Counted from the first letter of the stretch, positions 1 through 8,711 are shown. The stretch: DNA of 10,146 nucleotides from Euperipatoides rowelli (GCA_003024985.2 PXIH01S0014298.1), one strand, 5' to 3'. The notes: generated by a model not told the origin, from the letters alone. Program-made: numbers and translations.

Positions 1-10
1 CTAAATTAAA

Positions 11-33
11 AATGGCGATTGAGAATCGCCATT
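11..33. repeat. Perfect 10-bp hairpin
   Basis: AATGGCGATT (11-20) is followed by GAG and then by its exact reverse complement AATCGCCATT (24-33). The arms are GC-richer than their surroundings. It could be the end or centre of a small inverted-repeat element cut by the window edge, or a chance palindrome. No function can be assigned. Confidence 0.6.
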
Positions 34-670
34 GGAGTGGAAAGGGTTAATTGATGAGACATTCAACCCAAAAATACAGCATTTCATTTAATTCACAATT
101 TGCACTCAATCTGTGAAGTTCTGCTCCATATTAAAGAACTGTTTCATGCTCTTTTTGTGTCCTTATACATAACTCAAATCTTTCTAGCCTAGAAAGAGGT
201 TATGGAGAAAAATAGTGTTCTAGAAATCTTATAACTTCAACTAGTGATTTATTTTCTGGCTTCACTGGGGCTAGTAAATTGTGTAAAAGATTAAAAGGTT
301 TATCCTCTCATAAAGTAAGCGTTGTGGCCAGTCTAAGTTCTTCATCCACTTGGTTGACTAGTACATATACTGTAGTTTAAGTTGCTAAGCATATTCCTAT
401 TTCATGGAATGCGGATTAAAACTGCTGATTCTATTATCCATGTTTTTATATGCAAGTAAATCGATATAAATATCTCGTCACCAGTTAGTTGTGTACTAAG
501 ATATGCTTATAATATTACTAAACGACTTTATGCTATAAACATCTATTTATTACAATGATTAACTGTATCAGTTCAATTCAGAGCCCTAACTAATAATTCT
601 AAGAACAATACTATGATCATCAGCATTTACTGTAGTGTGCATTTGCCAATACACTATAAGTGTGTTTTGA

Positions 671-917
671 GTGGAGATCGATAAATGTGCTGATGCATCA
701 TGGTAATATTTAAAGTATGAGTGGAAAAAAAGATCATGTCTGCAAGGCATTCACACCTCGCTCTGATGCACATACAGTATCAGATTATAATTATTATGGA
801 AGTATTTCATAAGTAGAGATTGATTATATGCTGATGCTTCATTAAAATATGCAAAGCATAAAAATGTCATTGAATGCCTTCAATCACTTTGATGTACATG
901 TCGTAATATATTATGGA
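671..917 (+). repeat. Diverged direct repeat, two copies (period about 142 bp)
   Basis: A block beginning GTGGAGATCGAT at 671 is echoed by GTAGAGATTGAT at 813. Both copies then share, in order, TGCTGATGC plus a CA/TTCAT stretch, a GATGYACAT motif and an ATTATGGA end (near 800 and 916). The copies differ by many substitutions and indels, so this is an old duplication or two halves of a decayed repeat. No coding potential is evident. Confidence 0.5.
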
Positions 918-1674
918 ATCGCAAAAACCGCACAGGTGAATGAGTGTGTTAAATTCGTGAATCATTTAAATTTTATAGTCCTGTTTTTTTCATTGTGATC
1001 CATTAAAAATTATTTGTCAGATATACAGCACCAGCTAAATTAGAATATCTTTTCACTATTCAGATATGGAATTTTCATGTCACTTTTTGCTAAGTCATTT
1101 AAAAATCTCAAATATGTTGCTTGAAGAAAAAATAATTATATGGCAAAATGTGTCACCAAGTAGTAATGATGTTTGTGATTTTTACCGTAACTTACTTTTT
1201 TTTCTTTCCGGACATTGGATAATCATAAATGTGCATCAGAAAGTGATCAAATCTATAGCAGACATTTTCTTTCTTTCTTTCACTTGTACATATTTGTGCT
1301 TAATGTGAGATTTTTACATAAAAGTCAGAGCATTATGAATCCCCCGGCTTTCTCTTTCTATTATATTTTGCTACCACAGATAAATTTTTCATGACATAAA
1401 TAAGAAGAACCACAATGCCTCAATCTATTAGTAAATTGACTATTATGAAAGCCACAGAATGATTGCACTTTCAAGATTTACCGCTATTCTTTGAATAAGA
1501 GATGGTCTTTGTTTTCTTAGTTTTGGCTTTTTTGTCTCCAGGTATTAGGATTTAGCCTACTTCACTGTTCACCTTAGTGAAAGAGTTAAACTTAATTTAT
1601 TCAATCAATTTTTTAATAACCTTTTATGAAGTTTAACCCAATCTATTACTCATGTCATCCTTCATGATTTCTAA

Positions 1675-2116
1675 TAAAAATAAGTTTGAATTGCTTTTTC
1701 CATAGAGGTCTATAATATGTATATAAAAGGTCAAGGTCCTAGGTGGTCACATGGGGGTACTAGGGGGCCCCAAAAAATCTAAACTTTTTAAAATGCTCCG
1801 ATTAATTTGAAATTTGTGTTACACTAGAGGTCTAGAATGTGTATATAAAAGGTCAAGGTCCTAGGGGTCACATGGGGATGCTAGGGGGGCCCAAAAATCA
1901 ATTTTTTTAAAAATGCTCTGAATAAGTTCTAATTTGAAATTGTTGTTACACTAGAGGTCTAGAATATGTATATAAAAGATCAAAGTCCTAGGTGGTCACG
2001 TGGGGTGGTAGGAAGGCCCCCAAAAATCTAGATTTTTAAAAATGCTCCGATTAAGTTCAAATTTAAAATTTGTGTTACCCTAGAGGACTACAATCACATG
2101 GGGGTGCTAGGGGGGA
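1675..2116 (+). repeat. Tandem array, 122-129-bp unit, about 3.5 copies
   Basis: Copies start at TAGAGG-type motifs at 1703, 1825, 1952 and 2081, giving periods of 122, 127 and 129 bp. Each full unit contains in order TAGAGGTCTA, GTATATAAAA, a GGTCAAGGTCCTAGG-like or related core, a GGTCAC(A/G)TGGGG segment, a G-run followed by a C-run, and an AT-rich AAAATGCTC tail. The last copy lacks about 31 bp: its TAGAGGACTACAAT joins directly to CACATGGGGG. A degenerate partial unit precedes the first copy (about 1675-1702). The unit-to-unit divergence points to a minisatellite-like array of moderate age. No protein is encoded. Confidence 0.85.
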
Positions 2117-2212
2117 GGAATTGAATTCCATCATTTTAGACAATGAAAATAGACTTATGGTACCCATTTTTTGGGGGGATGGGAGGGGGAGCAAATAATA
2201 TGGGGGTGTTTA
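2095..2212 (+). other. G-rich cluster with quadruplex potential
   Basis: Runs of five or six G occur at the end of the truncated tandem copy (about 2099-2115). A second set follows just after 2170: G6, AT, G3, A, G5, a 12-nt loop, then G5. The three short-loop runs plus a fourth distal run are compatible with a G-quadruplex on the + strand, but the 12-nt loop makes this weaker than a canonical motif. The surroundings are AT-rich, so the cluster stands out. Confidence 0.4.
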
Positions 2213-2786
2213 CCATAGTTCCAAACATGACACAAAATTTTGGGCTCCAAAAAAATTACTGTCGATTTCGACGGGTTTCGACTAGTTATTATAAACTTTT
2301 ATTCTATAAGGGAAAAATGCTGGCAGGCAATTCTGTGCTCTTTTATTTACATTGTGCAAAATAGAGAATGACCTAAAAATATCAGATCACTTTTCCTTTT
2401 TCGCTCTTGCATGAACAAAATTCCTGTGCTTTAGTAAATGTTCTTGAAAAATACTATAGAATACCGATCAAGTGTGCATGCACCCTTATCATTTGAGTGA
2501 CGAGGAAAGGGGAGGCACCGTTGTTCACACCATACTAGTGAACCTTAGATTTACTACAATGCAATGCAAAGCTGTCCACGTATAGTACTGTTTGTTAGTA
2601 ATCAAAATTCTTTAAACGGCTGTTTTTAAAAATGGCGCATTTATTTTGGTAAAATTGGGTTACATGGTGAACCTTCGATGAGGTAAAAATAAGTGGGCAC
2701 AGTTGCATGGCACAGCTTGGATTTCTTTCAGAGTGATCAAAAAGTTTAAGTGTGATGACAGCACACTTGTTTGCACTGGCACACTT

Positions 2787-2838
2787 TACCGTTGAATGCT
2801 GCGTCTCGACTTTGGCCGAAAAACAGCATTCAATGGTA
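2787..2838. repeat. Imperfect inverted repeat, 15-bp stem and 22-nt loop
   Basis: The left arm TACCGTTGAATGCTG (2787-2801) pairs with the right arm CAGCATTCAATGGTA (2824-2838). The single departure from perfect pairing would be a G-U pair in RNA of the + strand. The loop is 22 nt. The surrounding 2460-2880 is less AT-rich than its neighbours, which suits an inserted element. A structured RNA or the core of a small inverted-repeat element are both possible; nothing further supports either. Confidence 0.55.
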
Positions 2839-3221
2839 ATGGCATGAAGCAATCTTCTCAATATCATCCTCTCCTCATTCTAAGATATTAAAAAAAAAAA
2901 AATTTAAACTTTTATATTGTGTTTGTACTTTAAAATTTCTTCGCTTGCCAGCTCTTAGATGATTTTTACAAAGTGCACTATTAAGCATTTAGTGACACAT
3001 GAGGTGATTATCTGGTTTATGCTTAAGGTCTCTTGGACAAACTTCTCTCAATTATTCCAACACTTGTAGGGAAATATCAAACAATTTTCTGTAAAATAAA
3101 TTATTATATTTGATCATTTACAATCGATTTGCAGTGGGTACAATTTTAAAATCAATTTAATTAATTTGTAAACTTTTATATGTTAAATACAGGTCTTTTT
3201 TTTCTTCTTTTTTTTTCTTAG

Positions 3222-4291
3222 TTGAGAATTTTCCTGAAGATAAGCGTCTGCATTTGCAGAAACAAAATCTCTTGAAAGAAAGTGTAAGCCTAACCCGCTC
3301 TGTTCATTGTATTCCAACAAATGGGAAAAATAAAACAAGTGAAACAATTAGTAGCATTATTCCATTAAGTAGCAATATTAATAAAGCAAATGACTCGAGT
3401 AACAATTTTACTCCTGCAAGTACCAAAAATCAAACACCAGAAACAAAGAATGGTTGCAGTAAATCAAATAGGCTATTCTCAACTAAAATAGATGAAACAA
3501 ATAATAATTTTATTCCTTTAAGTGCCAAAACTCAATTAAATGAAACATATAACCATTTCACAGCTCCAAGTAGGCCTACAATAAATAAAACAGGTGAAAC
3601 AAGTAATAATTTTATTCCTTCAAGGACCAAAAGTCCAAGTGGCACAAATAACCTTTTCACTATATCAAATCAGTCTAACACAAATAATACAAGTGTGACA
3701 CCTACTTATATTAATTATATATCTCCTATTAATAAAAGTAAATGTTCAGAATCTGATAGGTTAGACTTACTAACTAAACCTATCCCTTCTCAGCCCATTC
3801 TACGGAATCAAACAAATAATTTGTCAGATGACAACCCTGAAGAGTGCGATATTAAACCAAAAATCGAAGCAGACTTGGATATGCCCAAATGGAAAAATTC
3901 TGAATTAAAAAAAGGTGAATTATCAGTGACTATTTTTCCATCGCTTTCCACAGCATCCACACCACCTGTTGTAGATACTACCTCAGCATCAGCAATAGAA
4001 ATTTCAACTTCAGCTCAGCATATTTTAAACTCTGATGTACATACAGCTTTGCCGCCTAATTCTCTGGCCCAACCCAATGAAATTCCATTTGCGATGCCTT
4101 GCTCGACAATGAATCCTACAACACCTGAAACCCCACTATCTAAACACATCAACCCAGCAATGGCTTGTGTAGACCAAGTGCTAGCTATTTCTCTAGAAGA
4201 GGAGGAAATCCGTAAGCATATTCTGCAGCTGGATATTCAAATCTCAGAATTGCAACAGTCTCTGCAAAGGTGCCAACTCCAAAAATCTCAG
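3222..4291 (+). CDS. Internal coding exon A: Asn/Ser/Thr-rich protein with tandem repeats and start of a coiled coil
   Basis: The exon is 1070 nt. It follows a T-rich tract and AG at 3220-3221 and ends at the strong donor CAG|GTAAGA. Entry is phase 1 (two bases, then codons from GAG at 3224) and exit is phase 0, giving 356 full codons. The first in-frame ATG is at 3881, so translation must start upstream. The protein begins ENFPEDKRLHLQKQNLLKES. About residues 40-160 form a degenerate repeat array with consensus E-T-x-N-N-F-x-P-x-S. A Ser/Thr/Pro-rich linker follows, with an acidic/lysine patch (PEECDIKPKIEADLDM) at about 203-220. From about residue 323 (nt 4190) a heptad coiled coil starts at SLEEEEIRK. 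There are few cysteines, no zinc finger, signal peptide or membrane helix. A disordered, possibly nuclear, scaffold or regulatory protein is my inference. The family is not recognised. Reading into the intron would add six residues and stop at 4310-4312. Confidence 0.85.
3341..3712 (+). repeat. Coding tandem repeat, 15-18 residues per unit
   Basis: Units start with codons for ET or a variant at 3341, 3392, 3440, 3494, 3542, 3596 and 3641, with a weak one near 3677. Every spacing is a multiple of three (51, 48, 54, 48, 54, 45, 36 bp). The units at 3392, 3494 and 3596 are exactly 102 bp (34 codons) apart and are the most alike, reading DSSNNFTPASTK, ETNNNFIPLSAK and ETSNNFIPSRTK. The 25 bases from 3494 and from 3596 differ at one position. 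This suggests growth by duplicating a two-unit, 34-residue block inside the exon, followed by divergence. Confidence 0.75.
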
Positions 4292-5930
4292 GTAAGACTA
4301 AACAATTTTTAATAGAGCCATTTAAGTCTATGTAAGTTGAGAAAGCTGTTGTCTATGTAAGTTGAGAAAGCTGTTATTTCTTAGAATTAATAAATATTTG
4401 CTTCAATAAGGCATTACATTGAACTAGATTTTCTAATATGCCTAATGATGTATAGATGTCGCTAATTCTTTCCCTCATTATGAACAATCATTTGAAAAAA
4501 ATGTTAGGTAGAAGTGAACAGTTGTGGTGAAATCTAGGCGAGTTAAAAATTTTTGTTTCTTTATATGTGCACACTAAGATAGATGGCGCTGCATTCGCCA
4601 GAATGCAAAATGTTCCAGGACATAATGAGGTTCTTTGTTGCATCTGAGTTGGACAAGTTCCAATCTTGGATTAATTCAAGAGGTTTCCTTAATATTACAT
4701 TTCCCGCCAGATAGATTGGACTTGACAGTCTGCCACCTTGATAACCGGGCATAACCCCTTTATATTATTTTTCCTGTGGGGGTTATGTCAAAGAATAGTA
4801 TTCAGCATCTGTGCCTAATGTTGTGACTTTGAAGATGAGGATAACGGTTGCCATTGTGACTGTCTCCAAAAAGCTGACAAAACAAGGAGGGATATATATT
4901 ATCGAGTAGATGTGGTCCAGGCTACGAACAACGCTCGCGTGGAAATTTATTCAATTTTTTATAAAAACTTTGAGTTTACCTTCATTTTGCCGTGAATTGT
5001 TTGTTGCTACCAAGTTTTCGTAATGAGGGAAATACTTTACCAACATCCTTTATAACTATAATTTTTTTTTTGTTTGGCAAGAAAATAGTAAATTTTATTA
5101 AAACTGACATGGAAATTTTTAGTTCTCAGTCAGACATATTCCTAATTTTGTAGGGAAGTAAGTCTACTGCCCTTCCCTAAGTATAGTCAGAAATGAATTA
5201 TTATTCGACATTTCTAAACTTTATGGGAATAGGGGCAACCTTTTTCACAGAGTAAGCCATTGCTGTTATGAATCATTTAATTTTCTAGTGGTACCATTTT
5301 AATTAATATTTTTGTGCCTAATTAAATTTGGCGACCAGATCTTCATTTATTATAAAACCAGTTATCTAAGCTGCTATCATCCTATATCGTTATTTATTCA
5401 ACTGGGACCCATCAACTTAAAAATTACCCAGAACACCTCGGTGCTCCTTGCCTTGATTTGAAAATTGTTCGGAAATGCCATTCAGTGACCTTTCTACTCC
5501 TTGATTAATTGGTCTTTTAATAATTTTTTTGTTTATAGTTATAAATTTCTTATTAAATTTCCATTATTTTTTGTATTATATTTCTAATTATAAGTTATAT
5601 TTTATAGAAGAAAAGTAGTCTTAATTTTCTTTATGTTGTTACTTTCTGTTGGGGATAAAATAAAATTAACTACTCTATTTTTTTACCGATATTTAAAAAA
5701 AAATAGTCTAAATAGGTAGGGGGTGGGGTTAGTCCCTGGGTCCTATTCTTGAATACTGACAGGATGGTTGAAAAGAAAAGGAAAAAATAATATAATAATT
5801 ATTTTTCTATTCATTCTCATTACTTTGAGGAAATTGATTTTGTGGTTGCGGAATGTTGTTTTGAATCTATCGTGTATGTCAATATTTGTTTACCAGTTGT
5901 GCAGTTAATGTTTTCTCAATTATCTTTTAG
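4292..5930 (+). other. Intron A-B (1639 bp, phase 0)
   Basis: It runs from the donor GTAAGA at 4292 to the acceptor TTATCTTTTAG ending at 5930. It is AT-rich, with a moderately GC-richer patch at about 4560-4950 that may be an inserted element. That patch contains small hairpins: GCATTC-GCCA-GAATGC at 4591-4606 and CATAACCCC/GGGGTTATG at 4750-4787. An 8-bp inverted repeat, TAGGGAAG/CTTCCCTA, lies at 5151-5179. A G-rich run is at 5714-5740. No coding exon is evident inside it. Confidence 0.7.
4326..4375 (+). repeat. Perfect 25-bp tandem duplication containing donor-like GTAAGT
   Basis: A 25-bp unit beginning GTCTATGTAAGTTGAG occurs at 4326-4350 and again, without a mismatch, at 4351-4375. Each copy carries GTAAGT (4332-4337 and 4357-4362), a full match to the intron side of the 5' splice-site consensus. 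The copies lie about 40 and 65 bp downstream of the exon A donor. Because the exon A frame stops at 4310-4312, use of either site would give a truncated product. Confidence 0.9.
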
Positions 5931-5982
5931 CTTGCTCAGAAAGAATCAGATTTAAGAAACAAACGTTTGGAAATTTTAAAAG
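5931..5982 (+). CDS. Internal coding exon B: 52-nt micro-exon completing the coiled coil
   Basis: It is preceded by a T-rich acceptor (TTATCTTTTAG) and followed by AAAAG|GTAAAT. It encodes LAQKESDLRNKRLEILK plus the first base of a Gly codon, entering in phase 0 and leaving in phase 1, which fits exon A's exit and exon C's entry. The strongest support is structural. Counting SLEEEEI in exon A as coil residues 1-7, hydrophobic or Cys residues fall at 7, 14, 21, 28, 35, 42 and 49 (I, L, L, C, L, L, I), and the register continues unbroken across the intron between 34 and 35. Skipping this exon would shift exon C into a frame that stops after five codons (GTA CCT CTG TTG GAA TGA). Confidence 0.8.
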
Positions 5983-6717
5983 GTAAATTATAAGATATTT
6001 ACATTATATCATTACTATAAATTATAAACTATTGTAATGTTTTGGAACTTGTCTACTTAATAAATAGATACTCTCTCAATATTTTTTGTCATTTCATTAT
6101 TATTTAGGGTTGTTATTTTATATGATACATTGCTAAAAATGCCATGCTAGTGGTTTATTGTCCCTTTTTACAGTACGGTATCCCGCTCTTTCTTTCATAA
6201 TATCTGTTGGCTATATGCAATACACATACAGTATATTATATTGAGCCTCATGGTAGTTTGTCCATGCAGCTGCTAATAATAACAGACCATTATCTATCAT
6301 GGCCAGGATACATAAAATGAAGAGATAGTAACATCCTTCTTATTTAACTGCTTACATTTTTATTACACAATGCATGATAAATAAAAGTAGTGGATACAAG
6401 CTTAAACCACAATATTTCGGCAACCATAGTTGCTTGTGTCTTAGTATTGATTGCATTTCCTCCTTCGCTAAAGGATAATGCTTATTTAAGGCCAATCTGT
6501 TTCATTTAACATTCTACACGTGTCATAGGTGCTGCAAATCTATATAACATGCACATCTATTATTCCCAGCATGCAATCCTGCTTATATACAAGAATTAAT
6601 TTTACTGAGCTGCACTCATATAGGAAGAGAGTGTAAAGTCATATTGAAGCTGGAATTTCGAAAAAGAATGAATGTATTATAGTTTTTCTAAAAAAATATA
6701 TATATTTGAAAATAATA

Positions 6718-7190
6718 ATTGGAAATATTAGAAATTGTATCCAACTAACATATTTTTTTATTTTTTTTCCCTAAATGTCAACATATAACAAATCATTGCG
6801 CAAATGTGAATTTTTGAACTCAAATAAGCAAATAAGACAATATGCTAAAACTGTATTTGAAGATCTAGAACAAATAAAAAAAAACTGACATTTTTTTCTA
6901 TTTTTTATCAGGAATNGAAATATATAAAAACAAATGATATCCAACTAACATTTTTTTATTAATTTTTTCCTAAATGTCGGCATACAATAGATATGGTTAT
7001 TTACGCTCATATTTACTGTACGTCCATTGGCCAAATAAGACATTATGTTAATTATTTCAAAATCTAGAACAGATAAAAAAAAACTGAAATAATATTTTTC
7101 TTTCTATTTTTTATCAGGAATTTAAATTTCTAAACAGTAATTATATCCAGCTAACAGATTTTTTTTTTTATTTTTTTTTCTAAATGTCTG
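6718..7190 (+). repeat. Diverged tandem array, period about 200-206 bp, about 2.3 copies
   Basis: The landmark TATCCAACTAACA occurs at 6738 and 6938, and as TATCCAGCTAACA at 7144. Each is followed by a T-run and CTAAATGTC. Between them, two copies share AAATAAGACA, a (GA/AA)ATCTAGAACA motif, a purine run AAAAAAAACTGA, and TTTTTTATCAGGAAT. The copies have many substitutions and indels. The array is AT-rich and non-coding. The N at 6916 sits at the junction of copies one and two, which may reflect trouble assembling the repeat. Confidence 0.8.
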
Positions 7191-7844
7191 CTATTAAATA
7201 AAAAAAGCCAGTTCATCTTAATTTATCCATTGCTGTTTCCCTTTCGTTGTAGTTAGAATTTTTTGGTTTTGATTTTTGAAATCTGCATTAAATTTTGATT
7301 TAAAAAATGCACAAATTTATTCGTAAATGTTTTATAATATTTTTATTAGGCTTCCTGAAAATCAAAATTTCGTAAACGTTTGATAGATCTTGAAAATAAC
7401 ATCACTGTAACCCCAAAACTAAAGAAAATTTTAAACGATCCAAAAATATGCTTTTTTATTTCCTATTTTATGTGCCTAAATAATAAACAAATGTGTAACA
7501 CTGTTGCCTAATTCATATTTACATTTTGAAACTTGTAACATAAACGACTCTGTTCGAGTCATTAGCTTGTGACAGTTCATGCTGACTTGGATCCGAGTCA
7601 TCCGCAGTGAAAGTGTTAATATGTTATTTTTAATCAAAGTTTAACGTAAGTAATTGGAGTATTAGATGGTAAACAATATACTATACATTGAAATAGATGG
7701 GTGTGTAAGCCAATATATCAAAATATTTAAATTAAATATACTTTATATATTAATAAAAATGCATATGTAAAATAAATAATGTGCAATAAAATTTTATTAT
7801 GCTAAAATTTTATTGGCCATGTGTAGCCTACAAGTAGTTAGAAA

Positions 7845-7972
7845 TGTTTCATAATTTATTTAAAGTATTTTGATTTCATTATACTAATTAATCAGAAAGT
7901 TTAATAGAATTGTTTCATAATTTATTTAAAGTATTTTGATTTCATTATACTAATTAATCAGAAAGTTTAATA
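7845..7972 (+). repeat. Recent tandem duplication, 66-bp period, 62 identical bases
   Basis: The segment 7845-7906, starting TGTTTCATAATTTATT and ending AGTTTAATA, is repeated without a mismatch at 7911-7972, with GAAT between the copies. Perfect identity inside a rapidly drifting AT-rich intron implies a recent event, or an assembly artefact. It is non-coding. Confidence 0.9.
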
Positions 7973-8483
7973 ATAGTGTCTGATTTAATTTATTAATAGA
8001 AAAACACTCTGTCTTGGAGGAAATATTTAACTATAATTAGTATAAAATGATCATGCGCTATGTTTAGAAAACTTTGGTGAATCCAAGTTAAAAAAAACCA
8101 GCTTCAGAATTAAAAAGTAAAAATGTGCACAATTATCCATATAACTTTGGTATAAGGATATAATTTATCTGAATATTTTAGATGCAGTCTTAAATTAATC
8201 CACACCCCACCCTCATTTTTGCAATGCAATATTTTTTAACATCCTTTGCTTTTATCCTGTTTACAACTTGTAAAATAATGAAAATTTTAATGTTGCCATA
8301 GGAGTATTATAGTAAAAAAAGGCATCACACACATACACTGATTTTTTTCTTAGCTAATAGCCTATACAGAAGATCGGCTAACTATTTCAGTATCCAAATT
8401 TATTTAAAGATGGAATTATAATGTCTAAAATTGGAGATTAAAAGCTTATATATTATTATTTTTATTTCTCCTCATCATTTTAG

Positions 8484-8711
8484 GTACCTCTGTTGGAATG
8501 AAAGGAGATATGAATGCATGTTCCAACAATAAAGAAGTCACTCTTAAACCAGAGGTTAGCAATTCTAGAATTCCTACACCTGATGTTTCAACAACACCTA
8601 TTGCTACACCTTTAGGAAATGTAAAGTATTTAGGAGCATTGCCTACTATTTTTGACCCAAACCCTCAAGCTCTTTTGCAGCAGCTAATGACTAATCTCAT
8701 TAATCCATCAG
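8484..8711 (+). CDS. Internal coding exon C: Thr-Pro-rich segment
   Basis: The exon is 228 nt, after the acceptor TCATCATTTTAG and before the consensus donor CAG|GTAAGT. With the G carried over from exon B it reads GTSVGMKGDMNACSNNKE and ends NLINPSG, phase 1 in and phase 1 out. Because it is symmetric it could be skipped without changing frame. Features seen are a Thr-Pro cluster (IPTPDVSTTPIATPLG, three TP dipeptides that could be proline-directed kinase sites) and a hydrophobic, Gln-containing end (ALLQQLMTNLI) that may form a short amphipathic helix. No catalytic or metal-binding motif is visible. The ATG at 8498 is internal and is not taken as a start, because the frame is open from the acceptor and the upstream exons fit. 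The family is not recognised. Confidence 0.8.

Larger units (their letters stand above)
1..3221. other. Non-coding flank: intron or 5' flank of the + strand gene
   Basis: No coding exon can be supported here. The stretch ends in a long T/C-rich tract (about 3194-3219) and an AG at 3220-3221, a good 3' splice acceptor, so at least its right part is intron. The reading frame after the acceptor is phase 1, so an upstream coding exon must exist, but I could not identify one in this interval. The open frames present are short, lack splice-supported extension and lie in AT-rich or repeat sequence. The repeats and hairpins found are listed separately. No promoter or first exon is recognisable. Confidence 0.6.
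5983..8483 (+). other. Intron B-C (2501 bp, phase 1)
   Basis: It runs from the donor GTAAAT at 5983 to the acceptor CCTCATCATTTTAG ending at 8483. It is strongly AT-rich and has no supportable exon. It holds the diverged array at 6718-7190 and the 66-bp-period duplication at 7845-7972, listed separately. It also has a cluster of GACTC/GAGTC inverted motifs at 7546-7599: GACTC-TGTTC-GAGTC, then a near-palindrome centred on GGATCC. One undetermined base (N) occurs at 6916. Confidence 0.7.

Noticed and set aside
1066-1308. 80-codon + strand open frame
   Set aside because: It lies in AT-rich sequence, has no repeats, domains or splice-supported extension, and its composition (Phe/Ile/Leu/Ser) is that expected from random AT-rich DNA.
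2143-2364. 73-codon + strand open frame
   Set aside because: It starts in the G-run cluster; the glycine stretch simply translates G-runs. No recognisable domain.
2595-2867. 90-codon - strand open frame
   Set aside because: It crosses the hairpin at 2787-2838 and has no recognisable motif. It could be transposon-derived, but no transposase pattern could be matched.
2890-2902. Poly-A run as the tail of a retroposed gene
   Set aside because: No intron-less gene copy, polyadenylation signal or target-site duplication is visible beside it. Homopolymer runs are common throughout the window.
3254-3256. TTG as a translation start of the large exon
   Set aside because: The frame is open back to the acceptor at 3221, which has a strong pyrimidine tract. 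TTG is not a usual eukaryotic start, so this is an internal exon.
4561-4752. 63-codon - strand open frame
   Set aside because: It is within the intron, short and without a known domain. The GC-richer patch may be a repeat, which explains the lack of stops.
7546-7600. Possible tRNA because of GTTCGAGTC
   Set aside because: The TTCGA word resembles a T-loop, but no acceptor stem, D-arm or anticodon arm can be folded around it.
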